Positions 11,701 through 21,305 of a stretch of 43,588 nucleotides of DNA are shown here, piece by piece (within the stretch, counting starts at the first letter, position 1; each line of letters starts with the position of its first letter). Below the pieces are notes generated by a model, which had not been told where the DNA came from, did not search any database, and worked only from the letters and a program-made list of their open reading frames with translations. The DNA is taken from the NCBI GenBank assembly GCA_001655205.1, contig LPNZ01003227.1:1-43588 (forward strand), given 5' to 3'. Origin of the DNA: Lenisia limosa (Eukaryota > Breviatea). A program made the translations under genes and the position numbers.

Positions 11701-13967
11701 CTGTGAGCACTTTTGGGGGAGGTTTGTCACCTTTCAGTGTTGTTCTTCCGACGTATGTTCCAACGGTTGAGAGACGAGCGGACCTACACCTCCACCATGC
11801 TTCTTATGATTCCGCAGCAGACGATCCAAGAGGTTAGTGCCTCTTCATCAGACGAAATTCATGGTTTAGGTTGCTGAGATTCGGCAATATTTCGAAAACG
11901 GCATGATTAAGGTTGGCTCCACACTCAGTTCAAATATTCTGCCGAACTGCCAATGTTCACGTAACTTTTTAGCAACGTGATGTTGAACAAAAACTGATCG
12001 AGAAAGTTCCCATGTTCGCTAACTCGTCACCAAAGTTTACTTCGGCGCTTGCTTCGAAACTCAAAATCAAAGTAGGAGGACAACAATGGAGGTGTGGCTT
12101 ACTTTTTCAGGTTTATCCTTCGAATATGAACATTATCATATGCTTCAGGTTTATCCTTCGAATATGAACATTATCACATGCTTCAGGTTTATCCTTCGAA
12201 TATGAACATTATCACATGCTTCAGGTTTATCCTTCGAATTTGAACATTATCACATGCTTCAGGTTTATCCTTCGAATATGAACATTATCACATGCTTCAG
12301 GTTTATCCTTCGAATATGAACATTATCACTTGCGGCGAAATCGGAGACGCTATGTACTTCTTGGTCAAGGGCTTTGTTGAAGTGGAATTACCAAATGGAA
12401 TTGGTAAGCGTTTTAGAGTTAGGGACAATAATGTTCCAGTTGTGGCTACTATGCAGCCTGGAGCCTTCTTCGGAGAAATCGCCTTGTTGACAGGGTCTCC
12501 TCGAACGGCCACAATCCGAACAAAAATGATCAGTGACGTGTTGGTGTTGTCGCGCTCTCACTTTAACAAAGTGCTCAAGAAGTTCCCACAGCATCATGAA
12601 GGTTTGTTTCATACTGAAAGTTATGTTTTGACCTCTGCAGAGTTCACTCAAATTGCAAATGAGTACAAAATCAGAGACATCAAGAAGAAGGAAGAGGAAG
12701 ACAAAAAGAAACAGGATGCAGAAGAAAAACGACTGAAAGAAGAGCAGGAAAGAGAAGAGTTGAAGAAAAAGCATGAAGAAGAGAGGGCTGCCCAGGGTCT
12801 CCCCCCGAAGAAGGCAACAATCGGTGGAGAAGTAGGTCCTTTTGGTGCTGGTCCAAATGACGCTCAAGGTTGAGATCCCGATCTCCCCAAGCATGACTCC
12901 AGTTCCTTCTGCTGTCAATGTGGACAACCAGGAGGATTTCAGCGAAGAAGAAGAAATCGAAGATGACAACGATGAGGAATATGAGGAGGAAGAGTAGGTG
13001 CTTCTTTCTTTTGGGTTTTGCTTTTTCCAGTATTTTTGACGGCTTTCAGAGTCACGCCTACTCCACCGCGGAAAATAAGAAGAAATTCGTAGGCTTAGAT
13101 CCAACAGGGCCTATTCGGATGGTTATGTTCTCACATCTCAGCCCGCCACCCCCCAGCCGCGGCCGCCTTGATCCTGTTGCCTCGTCACATTCCAACAATC
13201 TCAGAAAACCAGCGCTGCCAAAGTTTGTCCAGACTGTTTTTTTTTTCCTCTTTTTTTTTTTTTTCACTTTTTAGAATCAGTAAGCGAGACCANNNNNNNN
13301 NNNNNNNNNNNNNNNNNNNNNNNNNNNNNNNNNNNNNNNNNNNNNNNNNNNGATCAGCGAATAACACCACCGACGATGGTAAACAGCTCTATGGCTCAAC
13401 TTATTCTTTTAGACGATAACAAGCACGACACACATCCCATCAACTATCGAACACGGTTTGTCCTTCTGACAGTCTTCTTACATTGAAGAGAGTCAAGAGA
13501 ATCGCTCCATTCGCGACACTCCCGGAGATCTCGAACAATGTCAAGGTCGTCAGCTCTCTCGAGTCGAAGCCCTTCCCCAAGTGGTTCCGAACAGACTTTT
13601 GACTCCAACAACAACTCACCGTATGCCAGTGGTTGTTCTCTTTATTTTACGGGACAGACGTCAAATGTCAAGCGTGAACCCTCCGTTCAAGTCGTTCAGC
13701 ACTGCACCGACGCCCAAATCTGACGGCAAAACTGAGGTAGTCAGCTCTCCCGTTAATTTTATCCCGGCCTCTTCGTTGTTGACGGTTCAGGCTGTTACGC
13801 TTGATATGGCGCTCCTGAACAACGCTTTTGACGAGCTGCCGCGATCCAACAGCAGCACCACGGGATTGTTGGTTTCTCATTGTTCCTCACCCTCCAGACC
13901 GTCGCATGTTGGTAAACAGTTGACGGCGCGTTCGGTGAGGAATTCGCCAAAGAATTCGCCAAGATAG
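5761..13967 (+). CDS. Giant TmcB-like multi-pass receptor with TPR-like region and C-terminal cyclic-nucleotide-binding domain
   Basis: About 45 exons splice in frame into a protein of roughly 1,900-2,000 residues. The first ~330 residues (to about 7320) form several membrane segments with motifs typical of the TmcB/TmcC family of protists and chytrids, such as RALRILVFILVTILYIPVSK and DAKCWEW. A TPR-like block follows (7890-8640) with the family hallmark NHPNNRSLLRKYAHFL and DAAAYYFDKAEELE. Next come a membrane segment near 9090, an extracellular domain, a membrane segment near 10,380, the RTAVLQLFLAIPKK motif, another near 10,810, a second ectodomain and a last membrane segment near 11,680. 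After LLMIPQQTIQE the frame runs into a cNMP-binding domain (about 11,950-12,600) with the phosphate cassette FFGEIALLTGSPRTATI. A Lys/Glu coiled coil, an acidic stretch and a Ser/Pro tail complete it. Likely a surface sensor coupled to cyclic nucleotides (inference). Two gaps interrupt it. Confidence 0.75.
9775..9843. other. Assembly gap (69 N)
   Basis: The gap starts after a run of C within an intron or exon of the TmcB-like gene. One short coding stretch of the first ectodomain is probably missing. Reading resumes with THRNLLLGDSS in frame with what follows. Confidence 0.95.
11950..12600 (+). other. cNMP-binding domain segment of the TmcB-like gene
   Basis: This marks the cyclic-nucleotide-binding part of the receptor. 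Exon VEQKLIEKVPMFANSSPKF is the helical lead-in. After the repeat array the domain continues with VYPSNMNIITCGEIGDAMYF, KGFVEVELPNG, then the phosphate-binding cassette FFGEIALLTGSPRTATI and VLSRSHFNKVLKKFP. The cassette Glu (GEIAL) and Arg (PRTAT) that hold the ribose and phosphate are both present. A Thr directly after that Arg is the residue that in protein kinase G and CNG channels favours cGMP, whereas cAMP-binding PKA sites have Ala. Confidence 0.75.
12111..12300 (+). repeat. Five tandem 38-bp intron-like units (GT...AG)
   Basis: Five near-identical 38-bp units (starts 12111, 12149, 12187, 12225, 12263) each begin GTTTATCC and end GCTTCAG. A sixth, partial copy beginning at 12301 is the genuine exon encoding VYPSNMNIIT. 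Only two substitutions are seen: TATG for CATG in unit 1 and AATTTG for AATATG in unit 4. The array follows directly after the 39-nt intron 12072-12110, so every junction reads CAG|GTTTAT, a 3' splice site fused to a 5' splice site. Any retained unit brings TGA into frame, so the whole array must be removed for a functional protein. Confidence 0.9.
13293..13351. other. Assembly gap (59 N)
   Basis: The gap lies shortly after a T-rich intron in the C-terminal tail region of the TmcB-like gene. Exon joins around it cannot be verified. Confidence 0.95.
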
Positions 13968-14134
13968 GAGGTATTGTAGGTTTATGTGGTATTATTGCTG
14001 TCCTCTGTGTGAGAGGCTTAATGAGTCATTGTTGTAATATATCTTACTTGAATTATTTAAACAACCACCGTTATGAATTGTACTTTTAAACTATCTACTT
14101 TACAATTGACCTGGAACCATGGTAGTACTCTACA
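13968..14134. terminator. Convergent 3' spacer, TmcB-like gene / RFC1
   Basis: Only 167 bp separate the two stop codons, so both 3' ends and polyadenylation sites must fall here or overlap the neighbour. The sequence is AT-rich. No canonical AATAAA is seen on the + strand. Confidence 0.35.
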
Positions 14135-17100
14135 CTACTTTTTCTTCTCTCTTGGCTTGCTGGGTTTCTTCTCCTTCTGTTTCTCCTTTTCCTCCTCTTC
14201 ACTGTCGTCACTCTCTTCTTCATCATCCCTGAGAAAGTTATGCGAAAGTAAAGAACCTACGATTCCCCTTCTCCTCCTGAAGGCAATTTCTTCGGCTTGG
14301 CTTTAGTTTTTTTCTTAATAGTGCTGTCGCTGAAGTGTGTTGCATGGGAAGTTGAATTGTACCTGAAAGGATGAGTGCTTAGAACTGATCATCTTACGTT
14401 CTCGTAAGCTTGGATTTGACAGCTGTTTTGATGGCAGGCTTGGCCGTCTAAAGATTAATCCCTCTGACAGATTTAACAAACTTGTGACAGTCCCACAGCA
14501 GAGAAATCTGTTTTCCACTGAGTCAATTCGATGATTTGGTCCAAATGTTCCCTTGTCAAGTCATACTTCTCCAAAAGGCGCACCACTTCTGCAACACCAT
14601 CCTGAACTTTGAGCAGCCCGTCATTGTCCCTACCTTCTCATTTTGCTCCAGAGGCTCTGTTAGTTCCTTACAGAGTGTGGGAAGGAAGTTTCGAGTTGCT
14701 TCAACTGAATAGTTAACAGAAAAAAGTCCTCACCTCCTGGAGGAAAATTGCAGGAGGACCTGAGACGATGGCTGATGTCCTGGAGTATTCTCTCATTCTT
14801 GTTCTTCGTTGATAACTTGCCAAAGAAGCTTGGGAATTGTACACGACCTCCTTGAACATACCCTGAAATAATTCGACCAGGTGCTGCGCATGACATCACC
14901 TGAATCGTCATCAAGTACTTGTTAACCCATATCCACTGGGGTACCATCATATGACCGACTTTGACGTCGAAATGATGAACTAAATTAATACGAGGGTTCA
15001 TCCCGAGTGTGCGGGCGAGGCGTGTCCGTCAATTATCATACGAGTGGTTATGAGATATCATATCAATGCGTGGAAAATGATCCAAAAAGTGATATGATGT
15101 ACCATCACTCTAGTCCATAATCTCCTCAAGAGCAAACAATACAGTGAGGTTTACAAAATTTATACTACACACTTACTATATGTCATACAATAATTAATTT
15201 ACCTCCAAAAAAATGAAATCAAACAAACAGCATGGGAAGGCATGAGGCTGAAGTTCATTTGTTGGCGCATTGTGTTGTCGATTCGGGCACCACATAAGGC
15301 ATATTCTTGAGCCTGATAATGAGTAGTTACCCATTTGCACCGTCACTCAAGGACCAACCTGGATGAGTAGTTCGTTTCGCTGGTTTTCGTCACGACAGCC
15401 CGACGGCATCACCTTTGTCAAGTTCTCCTGAAACATATGAGAAGCAAAACCCTCGTAAAAGCCACTCCCCTCGAGACCCTCGAGACCCACGGTGACAAAG
15501 AGCGGGATCATGGAGTTGTCCACGAAGTACGCGTCCATCAGCGCATCGATCGTCTGGGGCCCGCGACTTGACCATTAAAATTGCGTGGCTCTTACCCTTG
15601 AAGAATTCTATCAACAGCAGGGAAGACCGTAAGGAACTCGTTTTTCTTGTTGGTCTCCAATTTGGCTTGTACATCATCGTAGCCCATTTTCGAAGAAGAC
15701 ACGCGCCACATTTGCATCATATTCAAGGCCTGGCGGATATCGGCTGAACCGTGACGTTTAATATAACAAACCATTAGAGGCGGTGACAATAGTCTCCAGC
15801 GCATTGTCATCGACTGAAAGGCCTTCGTTGTTGGCCACTTCTCTCAGTCGTCTTGCAATCACTACAGCTGGCGTTCTTTGATGTAATTCAACAGCGTGGC
15901 CAACCTTTGGAATTTCAGCTCCAAGCTAACCCCAAGAAGAGGTCTAAGTTTTGGACCAGTGTCATTGGCAATGCAGATAACAGGAACCTGGGGGTGAGTT
16001 TTAGCGAAGGGCAGTACCTTTGATGCTTTAATAATCTGCAGCAATTCTTTCATTCCTCCTCGATCTTGATTTCCACTCATTCCATCAACTTCGTCCATTA
16101 TAACAAGTGTCTTTTTCTAAAACAATATTAAGCAAAAAGAAACCCTCCAAAATCTCATTAGACTCACCTTTTCCTTATTCGGTCCTGAACTTCCATAGAA
16201 CTCAAGCATTGAACGCGAAGCTGTCATTTCAGACACCTGTCGTCAGAAATGACATAGCATAATTGGCCTACGATTTGTTTGAGCGAAGCCGTGCTACGAG
16301 TATCACTTGCGTTGAGCTCACGAGGGTCATATCCACACTCCACGGCAATGAGTTTCGCTGTTGTTGTTTTACCAATACCGGGCGGTCCATGAATAAGTGC
16401 TGCTTGGAACGGGCCCGTTTTGGCCATTTTGCCTAGTGGTTTTAGTTACGGAGCAGATGACTCACCTTTTGCTTCGGCTGTGTAGGTGGACTTCCCCTTT
16501 TGCCAGCCTCTGATCCATTCTTTGAGCAACTTGACCTTGCCAGGGTTACCGATCACGTCAGAAGCCTTGGTTGGTGCATAACGATCCGTCCACAAACCAG
16601 CTAAAACGGGTAAATCCAGAAATCAGTACCTTCAGGGTTGCCTGGTTTGGCCTTCTTTCCAGTTGACTCAAATTGAGCTGTTGGAGATGGCGCAGTCTGT
16701 GAAGTAACTTTCTGTAACACAGCTGTTCATTCCCCAAAAATATCGCCCAAGCCCCGCCTGATTAGACACAGGAACAAGCCCCACCTGATTAGACACAGGA
16801 ACAAATGCCCTGTTTTGGAACCTGGATTCATGAGGAGGATGAAAGAGAAGTCGTGGCAAAAACATCGTCAAAAGTGCCCTTACTTAGCAAAAGAGGAAAC
16901 CGGGGTAGAGGATGAAGATGGGGTAGCGGAGGGGGTGGAGGGGGTGCCCGCTGGCTTTGCGGTGGTAGGCCTAAAGATTAAACAGGTCACAGGATAGCCC
17001 TACGCTTGATTGGGAAAATGGTGCTGAATATTGCCTAAAATAGTGAAAAAAACACGACAAAGAAGGATTACCCTTGGACTTGGAGATGACCAGTTGGAAA

Positions 17101-19567
17101 AGATCTTCCTCGGATTTCAGTGCCTGGGTGCAAGACTGAGTGGCAAGTTGTTCCATTTTCTTTGGTCCAGGGTCTGCTCCAACAACTAAGCTGTTTAGAG
17201 GTGTCCTGATAAAAAAAATCCAAGGGTGTGCCCAAATACCAAGATAGGAGAGCTTCTTGGTCATTGATCCAGTTACTTTGCTAAACTGTTACGAGAACTA
17301 AAACTGCATACCCTCCATGTCTTTCAATAAAGCGCTTGAACATTTCTTTGTCCAAGGATTCAAGAACTCCAGTATTGTAAAACGAAAGCCCCTTGAGAGT
17401 AAAAGTTGCAACAAGTCGTCAAACCTTGAGACAACTTGGGTCGCCTCGTGGGATTTCCTTTTGGCCAAGAAGAGGAGGGGCGCCGCGTGCCATGAAGGCG
17501 CGGAAGCCTGTGTTCTTTTTCTGTCCCGGAGAGGCGGGCTCTGAAGACGCCGCCGCACTGCAAAGTCAAAATGTCTCCCTTGGCGTTCCCCCTTGTGAAA
17601 AAGGAGCTAACCTAGTTGGTTTGGCGGCGGCAACGGGCGGCGGCGGTGGGACGGTCTTTGGTCTGAAACAGTCATTACAACCGAAAATCCTTACTGCACA
17701 GGTGCGGCTCTCTTTGCAGATCGCCTCTTCTTCTCTTCCTCCTCTTTTTTAGCTCTCTCCCTTCTCAGTACCTCCCTCTTCTCTCTCTCCTTTCGATCTT
17801 CCTCTTCTGAAACAGTTAGTAATCCGCTGGTAACAAAACCGATACCCACCTTGTGCCTTTCGTTTTGCCTTCAATTCGGACTCTCTTTGAGCATTTTCTC
17901 TTTCCTGCTTCTTATTTTCCTCCTGCTGTCTCCATTCATCCTCATCCTGTTGCATTTGAAGAGCGATTGCTGCGTCTGCTTCCTCGTTTGCCTGTCGGAT
18001 TTGTTCCTTTTCCTTCTCTTCCCGAGCAAGCCGCTCTGCCTCTTCACGCTTCTTCTTTATGGCCATGTTTTTGGCTTCCAAACGGGCCCTCTTCTGCTCA
18101 CGGTGTTCTTTTTCTTCACCTGTCTCAACTCTTGGCCTTGCACGAGACTTTTCACGCTCTTCTTGGGCCCTCTCAAATTCTTCTTCCGCTTTCTTCTCTT
18201 CCAATATTTGTTTTTCACGCTCACGCTCAAGCTGCTTACGTGCCTGCGCATCTTCAGCCGCTTTCCTTGCTTCTTCTCTCTCAGAAATCCGTTTTTGATG
18301 CTTCTAAACTCATGATATAACTTGTTAAACCAACAGTCAACATATAGCTAAAGTCTTTGTCATATATCTACATAATTATTTGTATAGTGTACATAATACA
18401 TATAATTATATACTATATATCATCGATATGTATACATATGATTGATATATATCACTATATCATATGATGTAGAAATAATGGATTATATATAGTAGCAATG
18501 AAAAATAAAGATATATCTGGCCGAAACCGTCCACACCACGCTTATGATTGATATTGGATTATAGTATAATATTAATTCACCCAACCATTTGCCTTACAAC
18601 TCTGCACATGATAATATGGTGATATCATATAAGATACTTCGGGTACTATTTTACCAATAAATAGCGTTTATAAAAGAAGATATGTAGAATAAGGTCTATA
18701 GTAAATGTTTAAATGTCTTTGTATCTGACAATATGCAAAATCAGCCCAACTAAAATTCTAGAATTACAAATTTTTCATTATTTTGTCTCACACTCAACAA
18801 AAGACCCACCTTTTCCCTTGCCTCAACAGCCTTAGGGTCCAGCGGCTGTGATTCAAACACCGAAGATGTCGACTTTGACGGTCTAAATGCATCAGAAACA
18901 TCAGCACCAACTTAAAGAATGACATGATGTTGGCACCCGCTGGTTTGACAGGCTTAACCGTTTTGGCGGGTCGTCCTTTTTTCATCTCCNNNNNNNNNNN
19001 NNNNNNNNNNNNNNNNNNNNNNNNNNNNNNNNNNNNNNNNNNNNNNNTCGGTCAAGCCGATATCAACTTACGTGGTGGCTGGATATGGTGGGTAGGTAAC
19101 ACGGAGCTTTCCTCCTCAATGGGGTCGAAGTCACTACAACATGAGACCTTAACCCAACCTTACGGCTCTAGCACGTCATTGACGTCTGGTGCCGGTCTAC
19201 ACTCCGTGGCCACTGGTCTGAAAACGTAACATACATACACAAGGCAAATATTTCGGTAAAACAAAATCCAAAGGAAATAATCAAATAAAACTTTTACAAA
19301 CTTCTTCACTCTTGACTTCGCTCGAGCCTAGAGGGTCAAAGGGAAACGGAAGGGAAATTCCAAACCTTTGCTGCGAGTTTCAGATTAGGAATTTCAGAAG
19401 GATTCAACTCTATAGAACAAGGTTAAGAGGATAGAAGAGCTTAAGAAAGGAATACAATGACGATGCTTACTGGCTTTTGAAGCATCTTTGCCGCTAAAAA
19501 ATCCAGATGTCTTCTAAAAATGGTAAATATAGCCTTAGATACAAGAAAAACTCACTGCGCTATTCAT
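14135..19567 (-). CDS. RFC1: Replication factor C large subunit (RFC1)
   Basis: RFC1 is the largest subunit of the clamp loader that places PCNA on DNA in the nucleus. The ATG at 19567 gives MNSAKTSGFFSGKDASKA. Then comes a very long Lys/Glu/Arg helix (about 17,750-18,310) and a Pro-rich linker. The BRCT domain follows (about 17,090-17,410: LSFYNTGVLESLDKEMFK, ERHGGKVTGSMTKKLSYL). The AAA+ core starts with LWTDRYAP, then Walker A GPPGIGKTTTAKL near 16,380, Walker B VIMDEVDGMSGNQDRGG near 16,070, and GSADIRQALNMMQMW near 15,720. The RFC1 C-terminal domain ends with a charged tail and TAG at 14135-14137. Introns are 30-60 nt except three: about 500 nt (18,310-18,810), 320 nt (14,908-15,228) and about 180 nt near 16,700-16,890. 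The first two hold dispersed repeats. A gap at 18,990-19,047 removes a little of the N-terminal region. Confidence 0.9.
14946..15112 (+). repeat. Dispersed repeat family A, copy 2 (in RFC1 intron)
   Basis: This copy matches 1465-1655 over several ordered blocks, including CATCCCGAGTGTG, TGCGTGGAAA and CCAAAAAGTGATAT. Its edges carry imperfect inverted CATCATAT(G/C)AC sequences, which suggests a small inverted-repeat element of about 170 bp. It occupies half of the 320-nt RFC1 intron. Confidence 0.6.
16751..16804 (-). repeat. Two tandem 27-bp copies in an RFC1 intron
   Basis: Two adjacent copies differ by one base. On the coding strand each contains TCTAATCAGG(T/C)GGGGC, so one internal junction again reads AG|GT. 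They lie inside an intron of about 180 nt, longer than the usual 30-45 nt. Confidence 0.8.
18350..18640. repeat. AT-rich block with dispersed repeat family C, copy 1
   Basis: The 500-nt RFC1 intron has a TA-rich stretch (18,350-18,480). It is followed by a segment (about 18,500-18,605) that matches 28,160-28,260: TATCTG-CC-AA, ACGCTTAT, GATATTGGATTA, TATTAATT-ACCCAA-CATTTGC-TTACAA. Orientation is the same in both copies. There is no coding capacity. Confidence 0.65.
18990..19047. other. Assembly gap (58 N)
   Basis: This gap lies in the N-terminal part of RFC1, between the exon ending in the MKKGRPAKTVKP segment and upstream exons. Confidence 0.95.
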
Positions 19568-21305
19568 TCTATCTTATATAAGTCTAGGCTTCCATATCCA
19601 AAACTTCCTGTATTCTTGATTTTGATCGTCTTCTTCTCTTACCAGTCTCTAACTTAATTTATTTTAATAACTCAACAAATGCAACATTTAGGAGGTGTAT
19701 AGATATTATATATGGGGGGGCGCGGGTCCGAATCTCAGTTCATGAAGTCCACGTCATCGATTTTCAAATTCCAACCTTCAATATTGCTGAATGCTGGATT
19801 TTACCTGTATCAAACTCGGAAAGGTGTTATCATCATAATTTGAGTGAAATTTTCAAGTAAAAGTGACCATGCAAAAAATATACTGGGCTTGGACGCTTTA
19901 TTTCAACAGATCCTCTTCAGCAGCAATCCAATAGCGCTTCTTATTATATTATTATATGACACATTAATATAATAAACAAAACAAACTGTCTCAAGTAAAA
20001 GTCAAGTGGTTGACATTTGTTGCCAAAATTCTGATTTGGATGACGTGGACTTCGTGTACAATTATTTTTTGAAAAAATGATGACCCGCCCCCCCTTCTTT
20101 ACACCCGACTAGGCAAACCGGAAAAACCTGGAATCGCGCTTTATCACACTTTATCGTCAACTTTTGCTGAAAAGGCAGGTGGGTTACCCGCGGGTATGAG
20201 ATTTTTGCCTGGGAAAGCCAAAACTGTGCATGTGGGGTAACATTGTTCTTTAGCTCTAAGAGCTTCCCCGAGACTTGGACGGACTGGACCTAAGAGCGCC
20301 AGATGCCCTTTTAGAGAGAGAATATTGCTTTCATCTAAATGTGCCTCTCACCTTCTTCTTTTACATTTCGGCTTGTGATGATATAATAACGTCTTGTGAC
20401 AAATTTTACAAATGATAGCCCCATGACTTTAGACCAATAATCATTTAGAAGCAACCCTTGTGTCCAATTCTGCACCTAAATCATCGTTTGAAATGAACTA
20501 CAACATTGTTTTCAGACCAGATTGAACGAACAAATTTCAACAATATGGAAAATACTAATTATGCATCAGGCTACCTTTCATTAAGGTCAAAAACAAGCCA
20601 AGGTTGATAAACAGTTACAACTAGTGGTGAAAAGAAGCTGGTCAGTGTGCAGCTTCAATAGATGCCCCTCCAATCTACGATACAATGAATGACCAAATGA
20701 CCCGTCAAGAAAAATAAGATAATAGAACAGAAGGGGAAAAAACTTTTAAAAAAACACAAAAATCTAATGAGACAGTAGGAAAAAAAGACCATTTCAAAGA
20801 CAGTCACCCACTTCATTCATAAAGTAAATAGCACTCACATCAAGGGGGGAAGGCTGAGGGTTCTTCAAAAAAGCCAGAGCAGCAAGTCTAGAACCTTTCT
20901 TCTTTCACATATCCTCCTATTGACTTTAAAAACATCACATAAAGCTTACCTGACAGGTAATAAACGGTTACTGGAGGAAAACTGCATAAGTCCTTGACAA
21001 CAAAAATGATATAGTTCCTTCAAATATTATAATACCTTGCTTCCTGTCGGATTTTATTAACTTCTATATTATATTACACATTATATTAAAAGCCGTCATA
21101 CTTTAAAAGAGATTGTAATGCAAAATCCCCCCAAATAAGCCTGTTTTTACACGGGTCCAAGATCTTTATATCTTTCTCCAGCCTTGCTGCTAGCCTTTCA
21201 GGCTGCTCTCAGGCTCTCAGAAGATTTGTAACTGTATTATTTTGTACTACGACAGTTGATTATTTGTTCACATTTTGGAGTTTTGTATAACTTTTTTTCT
21301 TAACA
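19568..21305. promoter_or_regulatory. Long divergent intergenic region, RFC1 / tryptophanase
   Basis: About 1.7 kb separate the two divergent start codons, far more than other spacers in this window. It contains an inverted-repeat element (19,714-20,094) and otherwise no gene-like sequence. Promoters of both flanking genes should lie at its two ends. A T-rich run just upstream of 21,300 precedes the tryptophanase ATG. Confidence 0.4.
19714..20094. mobile_element. Inverted-repeat element (MITE-like), 381 bp
   Basis: The ends are inverted: GGGGGGGCGCGGGTC on the left and GACCCGCCCCCCC on the right. A perfect 15-bp subterminal pair lies inside: GAAGTCCACGTCATC at 19744-19758 and its reverse complement at 20039-20053. 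The interior has no open frame of note. No clear target-site duplication is seen, perhaps because the ends are homopolymers. Confidence 0.65.

Noticed and set aside
12111-12300. CRISPR-like or satellite interpretation of the 38-bp repeats
   Set aside because: There are no spacers, the units abut directly, and the genome is eukaryotic. The units coincide exactly with a splice junction, so an intron-like duplication fits better.
12388-13104. Long minus-strand frame rich in Ser/Phe
   Set aside because: It is the complement of the cNMP domain and Lys/Glu coiled coil. Low-complexity purine-rich coding sequence leaves an open antisense frame.
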